From positions 1-9,401 of the forward strand of contig JAPPMR010000981.1 in assembly GCA_028818995.1 (NCBI GenBank): 9,401 nt of DNA, given 5' to 3'. Position 1 is the stretch's first letter. Each line of letters opens with the position of its first letter. The notes under the pieces were generated by a model that saw only the letters and a program-made list of their open reading frames with translations, was not told the DNA's origin and did no database searches. Below are positions 1 through 6,241 of this stretch, piece after piece. Position numbers and translations under genes: made by a program. The stretch is from Candidatus Poribacteria bacterium (lineage in GTDB: Bacteria; Poribacteria; WGA-4E; WGA-3G).

Positions 1-262
1 TAATAACATAACACTCTTCCGTGTGATGACTTCCCGGCTCAAGCACAACATGTGGCGGCACAAAAAACATTACCATCCCTAAATTCTGTGCTGGTGCTTT
101 CGGATTCGCAGGATGCACGACCCGCACACCAATTCCATCGCAACCCGGATATTTTACTGGCACTCCATCTTGGACAGTTACCACGTTGGCTTGTACTTGT
201 CCTTTTGGTTTCGGAATTGGTGGTTCTCCTTCGTAACCTTTAAACAACTTAATCTTTGCCAT
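1..262 (-). CDS. Cupin-domain protein, C-terminus missing (runs off left edge)
   Basis: The first 87 codons of a minus-strand gene are present; the rest lies outside the window. The protein begins MAKIKLFKGYEGEPP and is rich in Pro, Gly and Val. Near the edge, residues 74-87 read LEPGSHHTEECYVI, which resembles the first conserved motif of small cupin barrels (Gly, then metal-binding His residues, then Glu-Glu and a hydrophobic strand). The usual H-x-H is contracted here to HH (79-80). The start is supported by the sequence AGAGGTG six or so bases upstream, read on the minus strand. The gene begins only 15 bp after the stop of the FAH-family gene, so both are almost certainly one transcript. 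Cupins next to FAH enzymes are often sugar- or aromatic-acid-catabolic isomerases, dioxygenases or binding proteins. The substrate cannot be told from this fragment. Confidence 0.75.
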   Translation of the reverse strand, partial: MAKIKLFKGYEGEPPIPKPKGQVQANVVTVQDGVPVKYPGCDGIGVRVVHPANPKAPAQNLGMVMFFVPPHVVLEPGSHHTEECYVI

Positions 263-277
263 CTTTCACCTCTGTCG

Positions 278-1027
278 TTACGCCACAACAGTATTCCGCA
301 AAACACCGATTCCCTCAATCTCAACTTCAACGACATCACCATCTTGCAAAGCAGTTGTAGTTCCGGGTGTTCCCGTGAAAACCGCATCACCGGGTTCCAA
401 CGTTATCGCTTGCGAGATAAAACTAACAATCACTGGCACAGGAAAAATGAGATCACCAGTAGTTTGAGACTGAACCACATCACCGTTGATACGTGTTTCT
501 AATTGTAGGTCGCCATAGTCAACATTGGTTGCAATGACAGGTCCGATAGGTCCAAAGGTATCAGATGCTTTCGCGCGCCACCATTGCATATCATTACTTT
601 GCCACGTACGTGCGCTAACATCGTTTCCGCAGGTAACGCCTAATATATTTGCTTCCGCTTCGGCAGGAGTTGCTTTACTCGTCCGCTCCTTAATTAAGAC
701 TACCAATTCACCTTCTGCATGCACATCGTCATCACCTTCAGGCAGCACAATTTCACCCTCTGGATCATTAATGCATGACGGTGTTTTGATGAAAATTTCC
801 GGGTTTTTAGGCTCAGGCTCATCACCCAAATGACTCCGATAATTCAATCCTACGGCTAATACTTTTGATGGTGTTGCTGGCGCAATGAGTTGCACATCTT
901 CTAAAGCAACAGTATCTCCGGTTTCACTATAGTCAGTAAACGGGCATCCATCCAACGTTCGCAAACTACTTCCTGCAACAATACCGTATTCAACTGTTCT
1001 ATTCAATTTATATCGAGCAAAATTCAT
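278..1027 (-). CDS. Fumarylacetoacetate hydrolase (FAH) family protein
   Basis: A complete 249-residue protein of the FAH superfamily, whose members hydrolyse or decarboxylate C-C bonds in beta-dicarbonyl or 2-oxo acids using a divalent metal. Visible landmarks in order: a short N-terminal region (1-50); KVLAVGLNYRSH (55-66), the usual entry to the catalytic domain; EIFIKTPS (77-84); HAEGELVVLI (103-112), where E105 and E107 match the E-x-E metal ligands; GVTCGNDVSAR (130-140), where D136 is the third ligand; KASDTFGPIGP (153-163); and a C-terminal GDAVFTGTPGTT stretch. The length fits the compact bacterial type (acylpyruvase, 2-hydroxyhepta-2,4-diene-1,7-dioate isomerase or ketodeoxy-sugar-acid hydrolases) rather than the ~420-residue tyrosine-pathway enzyme. 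The ATG is preceded by a clear TGGAGGA. It is the first gene visible in an operon with the downstream cupin gene. The exact substrate is not determined; the family call is firm. Confidence 0.92.
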   Translation of the reverse strand: MNFARYKLNRTVEYGIVAGSSLRTLDGCPFTDYSETGDTVALEDVQLIAPATPSKVLAVGLNYRSHLGDEPEPKNPEIFIKTPSCINDPEGEIVLPEGDDDVHAEGELVVLIKERTSKATPAEAEANILGVTCGNDVSARTWQSNDMQWWRAKASDTFGPIGPVIATNVDYGDLQLETRINGDVVQSQTTGDLIFPVPVIVSFISQAITLEPGDAVFTGTPGTTTALQDGDVVEVEIEGIGVLRNTVVA

Positions 1028-1033
1028 AATTAA

Positions 1034-1040
1034 TCCTCCA
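1034..1040 (-). promoter_or_regulatory. Ribosome binding site of the FAH-family gene
   Basis: On the minus strand TGGAGGA lies six bases before the ATG at 1027. This is a near-perfect Shine-Dalgarno sequence and fixes the start of the FAH-family gene. Confidence 0.75.
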
Positions 1041-1045
1041 TTTTT

Positions 1046-1074
1046 ATTTTGGCATGAAATTCCCTTTTTGTCAA
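1046..1074 (-). promoter_or_regulatory. Possible promoter of the FAH/cupin operon
   Basis: Read on the minus strand, a perfect TTGACA (1069-1074) is followed after 17 bp by CAAAAT (1046-1051, 4 of 6 to TATAAT). Against it: the predicted transcript would begin around 1039-1040, right at the Shine-Dalgarno sequence, leaving a leader of only about 13 bases. The true -10 may therefore lie elsewhere in the divergent spacer. Confidence 0.35.
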
Positions 1075-1605
1075 TTGTTTGCTATATTAATTTCTGCAGA
1101 GCCATTCAGCTCTCCAATAATTCTTCCTTAACCAAAATACCAAAAATCTGCGTCAATCGCCATGCTGACAACAAAATGCACACACATCCGAGATACCCCA
1201 AAAAAGTAAAAACGCATCTACCTCCAACTTTTCCAGCAAACTTATTGTAAATATATTGGATATCTATTGTTTGACAAACTACAAAAACTACCGATCATCA
1301 CACAGAATTAGACATAATATCAATATGAAAAACAAGACCAAAAATCCAGAACACAACCTGTACGAGAAAATCTTGAAATTACATCACAAAGGATTCCAGC
1401 CAATCAAACAAGAACAGGAATTCTGAAAATTGCAAACAGCTACCCAATGCAAAGACGTGAACGCAAACCTATCAATATAAATTGCATACTGTAAGAGAAA
1501 ACCGCGTCCCTCAATACAGATGAGAAACAAAAAACAGAATTTATCACAAATGAGAAAAATGCATATAAACCCATACACAGACTGGTTTTATAGCGAATTT
1601 AGAAA

Positions 1606-1648
1606 TCATACCGTGGTATGAAAAATCATACCGTACGGTATGATTTTT
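1606..1648. promoter_or_regulatory. Paired palindromes sharing half-site TCATACC (candidate operator)
   Basis: Positions 1606-1621 read TCATACC-GT-GGTATGA, a palindrome with 7-bp arms. Positions 1621-1648 are a perfect 28-bp palindrome centred on GT|AC, with an A5 run on the left, TCATACC inside the left arm and T5 on the right. The 12-mer AAATCATACCGT occurs at 1603-1614 and again at 1623-1634, exactly 20 bp apart, about two helical turns. Four TCATACC half-sites in all suggest binding of one or two dimeric regulators. The large palindrome could also form a stem with a GTAC loop followed by T5, which looks like a bidirectional terminator. However, no gene ends toward it, since the flanking genes diverge, so an operator is the better reading. 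It lies about 90 bp upstream of the argC -35. Confidence 0.6.
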
Positions 1649-1674
1649 AGTAGGTGCGATCTCCAAATCTCGAC
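1648..1674 (+). repeat. Possible degenerate relative of the TAGTAGG hairpin repeat
   Basis: TAGTAGG at 1648-1654, then TGCGATCTCC and AAATCTCGAC. It shares the TAGTAGG head and a CTCC-like loop with the two copies between argC and lpxB, but the arms are different and pair imperfectly. It directly abuts the right end of the 28-bp palindrome. This is weak and based on resemblance only. Confidence 0.3.
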
Positions 1675-1736
1675 TTTACGAATTATAGAAAAAGACGAAA
1701 ATTGAACGCCTCAGTATATTATTCTGCAATAAAAAA

Positions 1737-1765
1737 TTGACATTTCTACCGCTTTATGTTAAATT
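1737..1765 (+). promoter_or_regulatory. argC promoter (TTGACA-17-TAAATT, extended -10)
   Basis: A perfect TTGACA at 1737-1742 is followed by exactly 17 bp and TAAATT at 1760-1765, preceded by TG one base further up (1757-1758), an extended -10. The upstream 60 bp is AT-rich with A-tracts, as in an UP element. Transcription should start near 1772, which places an ATG at 1769 outside the message and supports the argC start at 1799 with a leader of about 27 bases. Confidence 0.7.
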
Positions 1766-1798
1766 ATTATGAACAAAACATATCCTAAAGGAAAAAAG

Positions 1799-2842
1799 AT
1801 GACAAAGATCGGAATTGTCGGGGCATCCGGTTATAGCGGCAGCGAATTACTAAGATTTTTGGTCAACCATCCCAGCGGATTGAGCGTGGAACTCGCCACA
1901 TCCGAAACCTACGCGGGGCAACGCGTTGACCAAGTGTTACCGCATCTGCGCGATTTCATAGACCTTACGTTTGAGCCGTTAGATATTGACTCACTAAAAG
2001 AACGGGTGGATGTTGTTGTGTTGGCTGTGCCGCACAAAGTCGCCATGACGTATGCCCCGCAAATTATCGCACAAGGGTTGCGTGTTGTAGATTTCAGTGC
2101 AGATTACCGTCTCTACGACGTAGAAACCTACAGCGATTGGTACCATGTTGAACATACCAGCCCCGAATTAATCCAGAATGCTATCTACGGTTTGCCTGAA
2201 CTTTACCGCGAGAAGATTCGCGATGCGCAAATCGTGGCAAATCCGGGGTGTTATCCAACCAGTGCTATCCTTGCCACGATGCCTCTGCTTAACAATAGAC
2301 TCATTGAATTAGATTCAATTATTGTTGATTCCAAATCGGGCATTTCCGGAGCAGGACCAAAACCGAAAGACACTACACACTACCCGAATCGCGAATCAAA
2401 TCTTGTTGCTTATAACATCGGAAAACACCGCCATACACCAGAAATTGAGCAGGAATTAAGCGCGATTGCAGGACAAAATGTTGATGTAACCTTCACACCG
2501 CATTTAGTTCCAATGACACGCGGGATTCTCAGTACCGTCTACGCACGTCTAAAGCACCCGCTTGATACCGAAACACTGCTTGAGATATATACTACTTTTT
2601 ACCAAAATGAACCGTTCATCCGGGTTCTTGACAAAGAGATTTACCCACAAACCAAGGCGGTTCTTGGAAGCAACTACTGTGATGTCGGAATAGAAGTTGA
2701 TGGACGGACGCAGCGTGTTGTTGCTATGGCAGCACTTGATAACCTTGGAAAAGGCGCAGCTGGCGCTGCGTTACAAAACCTCAATCTAATGTTTGGCTAC
2801 GACGAAACAGACGGACTCAAATCACCAGGCTTAATGCCATAG
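1799..2842 (+). CDS. argC: N-acetyl-gamma-glutamyl-phosphate reductase
   Basis: A 347-residue ArgC, which makes N-acetylglutamate semialdehyde by NADPH-dependent reduction of N-acetylglutamyl-5-phosphate (third step of arginine/ornithine synthesis, cytoplasmic). The N-terminus MTKIGIVGASGYSGSELLRF is the Rossmann dinucleotide loop (GxxGxxG, residues 8-14). VANPGCYPT contains the nucleophilic Cys151, and DSKSGISGAG (177-186) and HRHTPE (210-215, carrying the catalytic His) follow. The C-terminal NLGKGAAGAALQN is also typical. The length is normal. An in-frame ATG at 1769 would add ten residues. I prefer 1799 because AAAGGA lies six bases before it, the promoter predicts transcription from about 1772, and the family begins here. 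No other arg genes are adjacent; instead lpxB and lpxK follow on the same strand, so this is not a classical argCJBD cluster. Confidence 0.96.
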   Translation: MTKIGIVGASGYSGSELLRFLVNHPSGLSVELATSETYAGQRVDQVLPHLRDFIDLTFEPLDIDSLKERVDVVVLAVPHKVAMTYAPQIIAQGLRVVDFSADYRLYDVETYSDWYHVEHTSPELIQNAIYGLPELYREKIRDAQIVANPGCYPTSAILATMPLLNNRLIELDSIIVDSKSGISGAGPKPKDTTHYPNRESNLVAYNIGKHRHTPEIEQELSAIAGQNVDVTFTPHLVPMTRGILSTVYARLKHPLDTETLLEIYTTFYQNEPFIRVLDKEIYPQTKAVLGSNYCDVGIEVDGRTQRVVAMAALDNLGKGAAGAALQNLNLMFGYDETDGLKSPGLMP

Positions 2843-2846
2843 TCAT

Positions 2847-2870
2847 GGTAGTAGGCACACTCCGTGTGCC
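2847..2870 (+). repeat. Hairpin repeat, copy 1 (GGTAGTAGGCACAC type)
   Basis: GGTAGTAGGCACAC followed by TCC and GTGTGCC. GGCACAC (2854-2860) and GTGTGCC (2864-2870) are perfect inverted arms of 7 bp with a 3-base loop. It begins five bases after the argC stop codon. The 14-base head recurs 41 bp downstream in copy 2. Confidence 0.75.
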
Positions 2871-2887
2871 GTTAATAGAACAACTAC

Positions 2888-2909
2888 GGTAGTAGGCACA
2901 CCTTGTGCC
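2888..2909 (+). repeat. Hairpin repeat, copy 2, just upstream of lpxB
   Basis: The same 14-base head GGTAGTAGGCACAC (2888-2901), here with arms GGCACA (2895-2900) and TGTGCC (2904-2909) around CCT. The two copies keep base pairing although arms and loop differ, which argues that the hairpin itself is selected or that both derive from a common mobile palindrome. The GTG at 2905 that could extend lpxB upstream lies inside this stem. Confidence 0.72.
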
Positions 2910-2928
2910 ATTCAAACCACAAACCAGA

Positions 2929-4083
2929 ATGCAACTTATGATTGTTGCAGGTGAACCCTCTGGCGACCTGCACGCCTCACATGTCGTTCAAGCACTCAAA
3001 GCAAAATGCTCAGAAATTTCGTTCCACGGCATGGGGGGCGACATGATGGAAGAAGCCGGAGTATCTCTTGACATTCACATTCGTGACTCCGCAGTCATGG
3101 GTTTTGCTGAGGCTTTCGCTGTCCTTCCAAAGTTTCTTAAAAAACAAGCGTTGTTAAAAAAACGGATCCGTCAACAACCTCCGGACGCTCTCCTCCTTAT
3201 TGATTTTGCAGAGTTTAACATGCCTTTGGCGAAATATGCCAACGCACAAGGTGTGCCAGTAGTCTACTATATTCCGCCAAAAGCGTGGGCATGGCGCCCT
3301 GGCAGAGCAAAAAAACTCGCAAAACGCGCAAACGCGATCGCCTCTATTTTTCCCTTTGAAACAGAATTTTATCAAGATGCAGGTGCACCAGCGGAATTTG
3401 TTGGACACCCATTGGTAGATTTCGCAAAAACCGATCTCACACCCACACAAGCACGCGAAAAACTTGGTTTGCAAAACAACACACAAGTTATCGGACTAAT
3501 GCCCGGCAGCAGACGGTCTGAAGTTCAACGTATGCTCCCAATTATGCTTAAGGCAGCTGCAAACGTTGTAAAAGATTATGCTGATTCAGAATGGGTTCTA
3601 CCTCTCGCCCCTGGTATTTCAGAGGAACTCATATCCCACTGTACAGAAGGAATAGAAGGTGTTCCGACTATAAAACTATTACATGATCAAACTTACGCAG
3701 CAATGCGTGCTGCTACGTTGATGCTCATTACATCTGGAACCGCAACGCTTGAAGCCGCTTGTATCGGTTCACCGATGATTATTCTCTATCGAACCTCATG
3801 GCTCAATTGGCGAATTATTAACGCATTAACTCCGTTAGAACATAGCGGATTGCCCAATCTCATTGCCAAAAAACGCATTGTACCCGAACTGCTTCAAGAC
3901 GATTTGACACCGAATACACTTACTGAACTTACCTTAGACTTACTCCGAAATCCTGAAAAACTTAAGACACAGCGTGATTCCCTAAATACTGTCTATCAAC
4001 AATTGGGAGAGTCAGGTGCAGCAGAAAGAACAGCACAGTTAGTATTGGAACAGGTTGCATCGGCACGTAATCCCACGCAATGA
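2929..4083 (+). CDS. lpxB: Lipid-A-disaccharide synthase
   Basis: A 384-residue LpxB (glycosyltransferase family 19), a peripheral inner-membrane enzyme that joins UDP-2,3-diacylglucosamine and lipid X (2,3-diacylglucosamine-1-phosphate) to form lipid A disaccharide-1-phosphate. Signature blocks: IVAGEPSGDLHAS (5-17), HGMGGDMMEEAG (33-44), LLIDFAEFNMPLA (89-101), YYIPPKAWAWRPGR (113-126), LMPGSRRSEV (190-199), SGTATLE (269-275) and NLIAKKRIVPELLQ. The family usually has PDFN where AEFN occurs here. A GTG at 2905 would add eight residues but lies in a repeat hairpin; I chose the ATG at 2929 because LpxB proteins normally begin one or two residues before this strand. Neither start has a good Shine-Dalgarno sequence. 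The 3' end overlaps lpxK (ATGA at 4080-4083). Expression probably comes from the argC promoter through the repeat region. Confidence 0.95.
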   Translation: MQLMIVAGEPSGDLHASHVVQALKAKCSEISFHGMGGDMMEEAGVSLDIHIRDSAVMGFAEAFAVLPKFLKKQALLKKRIRQQPPDALLLIDFAEFNMPLAKYANAQGVPVVYYIPPKAWAWRPGRAKKLAKRANAIASIFPFETEFYQDAGAPAEFVGHPLVDFAKTDLTPTQAREKLGLQNNTQVIGLMPGSRRSEVQRMLPIMLKAAANVVKDYADSEWVLPLAPGISEELISHCTEGIEGVPTIKLLHDQTYAAMRAATLMLITSGTATLEAACIGSPMIILYRTSWLNWRIINALTPLEHSGLPNLIAKKRIVPELLQDDLTPNTLTELTLDLLRNPEKLKTQRDSLNTVYQQLGESGAAERTAQLVLEQVASARNPTQ

Positions 4084-5174
4084 AACGAACACTCTACACC
4101 TTCATCACAACGAAACAGCGTGGTATAATTCCGATAATCTTACGCCCACTCTTAATGCCATTGTCTTGGCTCTACAGAGTTGTCATTTGGATACGAAATT
4201 ACTGCTTTACAAGTGGGATTTTCAAACAGAAACGACTACCTTGCACCGTTATCAGTGTAGGCAATATCGTTGCGGGTGGGACAGGTAAAACGCCAGCAGT
4301 CGCTGCAATAACTAAACTGCTACATAATCAAGGTTATCAAGTAGCAATTCTTCTGCGTGGCTATAAACGACGCAGCAGTGAGGGAATAACAGTCGTTTCG
4401 GATGGTGAAAACCGCCTTTGCTCAAGAGAAGAAAGCGGAGATGAAGCAGACATGCTTGCGCGTCAACTTTCCGATATTCCAATCATTGTTGGAAAACAAC
4501 GTTATCTAACAGGTAAAGCCGCACTTGACCGCTTCAAAAGCGATGTTATAATCCTTGATGATGGGTTTCAGCACCGACAATTAGCACGTGATGTTGACAT
4601 ACTCATAATTGATACAACGCAACCCTACGGTACTGGTGCGCTGCTCCCTATAGGCACGTTGAGAGAACCCACAACTGCAATTCAACGTGCCAACATCATT
4701 TTACTCACTCGGACAGATATTGTTAGTCCAGACATCGTAGATTTGAAAGCGGAACTGAACCAATTAGCACCGAATACACCTATTTTAGAGAGTGTCCATC
4801 AACCTGCATCACTATATTGGTTAAATCAAACAGACGAGTATTCTATAATGCCAATAGAAAACCTAACGGGAAAGAGGCTTCTCGCCGTGTGTGGCATCGG
4901 CAATCCCGATGCTTTTGTCGCAACACTTGAAAAGTATAATCCAGAGGCAGTAGGATTGTTAGCTTTTCCCGACCACCATGTCTATACCGAATCCGATTTA
5001 CAGCAAATTCACGAACAGAAGCAACAGTGTCAGGCGGAATGGGTTATCACAACACAGAAAGATGAACAGAAGTTCACATCTCTTTTCACAGAATTACCGA
5101 TAGTCGTATTGGCAATTGAATTAGTCATCACTGATGGGAAAGGAGTTTTGAAGAAAGCACTGCAAATCCAGTAA
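4080..5174 (+). CDS. lpxK: Tetraacyldisaccharide 4'-kinase
   Basis: A 364-residue LpxK, the membrane-associated kinase that phosphorylates the 4' position of lipid A disaccharide-1-phosphate to give lipid IVA, directly after the LpxB step. A hydrophobic, positively flanked N-terminal helix (about 15-38) fits its membrane anchor. The P-loop is VGNIVAGGTGKTP (60-72) with K70 as Walker lysine. LLRGYKRR (91-98), SGDEADMLA (119-127), and ILDDGFQHRQLARD (158-171), the conserved DDGFQH block of the family, follow. GIGNPDAF and FPDHH further down are also typical. It is somewhat longer than the 315-330 residues of well-known members, with the extra residues spread along the C-terminal half. Its ATG overlaps the lpxB TGA in the tetranucleotide ATGA, so translation is probably coupled; no separate promoter is seen. 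It ends 9 bp from the convergent aminotransferase gene. Confidence 0.95.
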   Translation: MKRTLYTFITTKQRGIIPIILRPLLMPLSWLYRVVIWIRNYCFTSGIFKQKRLPCTVISVGNIVAGGTGKTPAVAAITKLLHNQGYQVAILLRGYKRRSSEGITVVSDGENRLCSREESGDEADMLARQLSDIPIIVGKQRYLTGKAALDRFKSDVIILDDGFQHRQLARDVDILIIDTTQPYGTGALLPIGTLREPTTAIQRANIILLTRTDIVSPDIVDLKAELNQLAPNTPILESVHQPASLYWLNQTDEYSIMPIENLTGKRLLAVCGIGNPDAFVATLEKYNPEAVGLLAFPDHHVYTESDLQQIHEQKQQCQAEWVITTQKDEQKFTSLFTELPIVVLAIELVITDGKGVLKKALQIQ

Positions 5175-5183
5175 CGAAAACTT

Positions 5184-6086
5184 CTACGGTATGGGAACGC
5201 CTTCACGCGCTGTCATTTCAGCATAAAGTTCTTGCAAGCGTCCTGTCATCGGTCCCGGACTACCCGTACCAATTTGCCTGCCATCCACCTCCAACACAGG
5301 ACTTAACTCACCAACGGTGCCTGTCGTGAACATCTCATCAGCTGTGTAAACCTCTGTCAGAGAAACGTTCCGTTCCACTAACGGAATCTCTGCCTCATGA
5401 GCGAGATGGATGACGTTGCCACGCGTAATTCCGGGTAGGCAACTATCCGCATGCGGCGTTAGGACTTGGCCCTTTTTCACTATAAAGATGTTTGTCGCAT
5501 TCGTTTCAGAAACAAAGCCGAAAATGTCAAGCATAATCGCATCGTCTACTCCCGCGACATTCGCTTCTATTTTGGCAAGAATGTTGTTAATCAAGTTGTT
5601 ATGATGTATCTTAGAGTCAATACACTGGGCAGGATTCCGTCGAATTGCTGAAGTAATTAACCGAACTCCAGTGCTTGCATAAATCGGTGCTTTCCACTCC
5701 GCCAAGACAATTAAACATGTGCCATACTGATTTACTTGTGGATTCATGCTGGAGGTCACTTTCTTACCACGACTAAGTGTCAGACGGATATGGACTTCAT
5801 CACGCATGCCGTTGGCTTGCAGTGTCTCAAATATAGCAGTTTTAATTTCATCGCGGGAGGGAATTTCTCCAAACGCCATTGCATGTGCGGAGTCTATCAG
5901 TCTGTCTAAGTGTGGGTCCAGCGCAAAAATCTTGCCCTTATAGATACGTAAACCTTCCCATACACCATCTCCTCCTTGGACAAGGCTATCAAACACAGAT
6001 ATTTTCGCATCTTCGCGAGGCAGTAATTCACCACCGACGTGGATTAATATGTTTTCATTTCGTGCATCAGGTAATTGTGGATTCAT
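5184..6086 (-). CDS. Class IV (BCAT/D-amino-acid type) PLP aminotransferase family protein
   Basis: A 300-residue fold-type IV protein, the family of branched-chain aminotransferases (IlvE), D-amino-acid aminotransferases and aminodeoxychorismate lyase. Seen in order: VFDSLVQGGDGVWEGLRIYKG (31-51 region), PHLDRL (58-63) with the phosphate-binding Arg62, SKIHHNNLINNILAK (158-172), GFVSETNATNIF (190-201) with E194, LPGITR (217-222) and GTVGELSPV. The lysine that should bind PLP is out of register. Family members usually have K-x-x-N or K-x-G-G-N before the helix; aligned on the following LINNILAKIEA, the lysine position is His161, while Lys159 lies two residues upstream. Either a small insertion moves the lysine, or the enzyme lacks it. 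The minus-strand start has AAAGG seven bases upstream. IlvE-like activity is possible, but I would not assign a substrate. Confidence 0.85.
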   Translation of the reverse strand: MNPQLPDARNENILIHVGGELLPREDAKISVFDSLVQGGDGVWEGLRIYKGKIFALDPHLDRLIDSAHAMAFGEIPSRDEIKTAIFETLQANGMRDEVHIRLTLSRGKKVTSSMNPQVNQYGTCLIVLAEWKAPIYASTGVRLITSAIRRNPAQCIDSKIHHNNLINNILAKIEANVAGVDDAIMLDIFGFVSETNATNIFIVKKGQVLTPHADSCLPGITRGNVIHLAHEAEIPLVERNVSLTEVYTADEMFTTGTVGELSPVLEVDGRQIGTGSPGPMTGRLQELYAEMTAREGVPIP

Positions 6087-6142
6087 TCGTTTACCTTTCT
6101 TTCAATTTAGGCATCTTAAACTTCAGTCTATATTACGACATC

Positions 6143-6171
6143 AGCATACCACATCATCCTTGTACTGTCAA
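6143..6171 (-). promoter_or_regulatory. Promoter of the aminotransferase gene (TTGACA-17-TATGCT)
   Basis: On the minus strand a perfect TTGACA (6166-6171) and TATGCT (6143-6148) are separated by 17 bp, with TG before the -10 (extended type). The start of transcription would be near 6136, giving a leader of about 50 bases to the ATG at 6086, with AAAGG (6094-6098) as ribosome binding site. Confidence 0.65.
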
Positions 6172-6186
6172 TTTTAAACGCTGCTC

Positions 6187-6215
6187 TTGAAAACATCCTA
6201 AATTAATGTTATACT
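6187..6215 (+). promoter_or_regulatory. Promoter of the L,D-transpeptidase gene (TTGAAA-17-TATACT)
   Basis: TTGAAA at 6187-6192, a 17-bp spacer and TATACT at 6210-6215, preceded by TG (extended -10). Transcription should begin near 6222, so an upstream ATG at 6206 cannot be used and the start at 6242 (AGAAGGA at 6231-6237) is preferred. It is back-to-back with the aminotransferase promoter; the two -35 boxes are only 15 bp apart. Confidence 0.7.
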
Positions 6216-6241
6216 CACACATGTCTCAAAAGAAGGATAAT

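Larger units (their letters stand above)
1028..1768. other. 740-bp AT-rich divergent spacer without a convincing gene
   Basis: This stretch separates the minus-strand FAH/cupin operon from argC. Short ORFs exist on both strands (for example a 33-codon one at 1325-1426, plus, and a 64-codon one at 1384-1578, minus), but none has a Shine-Dalgarno sequence or a recognisable product. The left two thirds (about 1075-1600) show nothing I can name. The right end holds two adjacent palindromes (1606-1648), a TAGTAGG-headed imperfect repeat (1648-1674) and the argC promoter (1737-1765), listed separately. Such a long gene-free spacer stands out in a window where convergent genes are 6-9 bp apart. It may be a decayed gene or hold an unrecognised small RNA. 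Confidence 0.6.

Noticed and set aside
1325..1426. 33-codon ORF on the plus strand beginning MKNKTKNPEHNLYEK
   Set aside because: No Shine-Dalgarno sequence, no recognised family, and it lies in AT-rich spacer where such ORFs occur by chance. It could be a remnant, but nothing supports expression.
1384..1578. Hydrophobic 64-codon ORF on the minus strand
   Set aside because: Its Phe/Ile/Cys-rich composition is what AT-rich DNA gives at random; no start signal and no homology I recognise.
1621..1648. 28-bp palindrome read as a rho-independent terminator
   Set aside because: It has A5/T5 flanks, but neither neighbouring gene ends toward it and the stem is not GC-rich. An operator or repeat is more likely.
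1681..1742. Arginine repressor (ARG box) upstream of argC
   Set aside because: The AT-rich sequence before the -35 has no convincing match to the 18-bp ArgR/AhrC palindrome.
3154..3486. 110-codon minus-strand ORF within lpxB
   Set aside because: Cys- and Phe-rich antisense shadow of lpxB, with no independent support.
5410..5943. Several plus-strand ORFs inside the aminotransferase gene
   Set aside because: They are antisense readings of a well-supported minus-strand gene, without ribosome binding sites or recognisable products.
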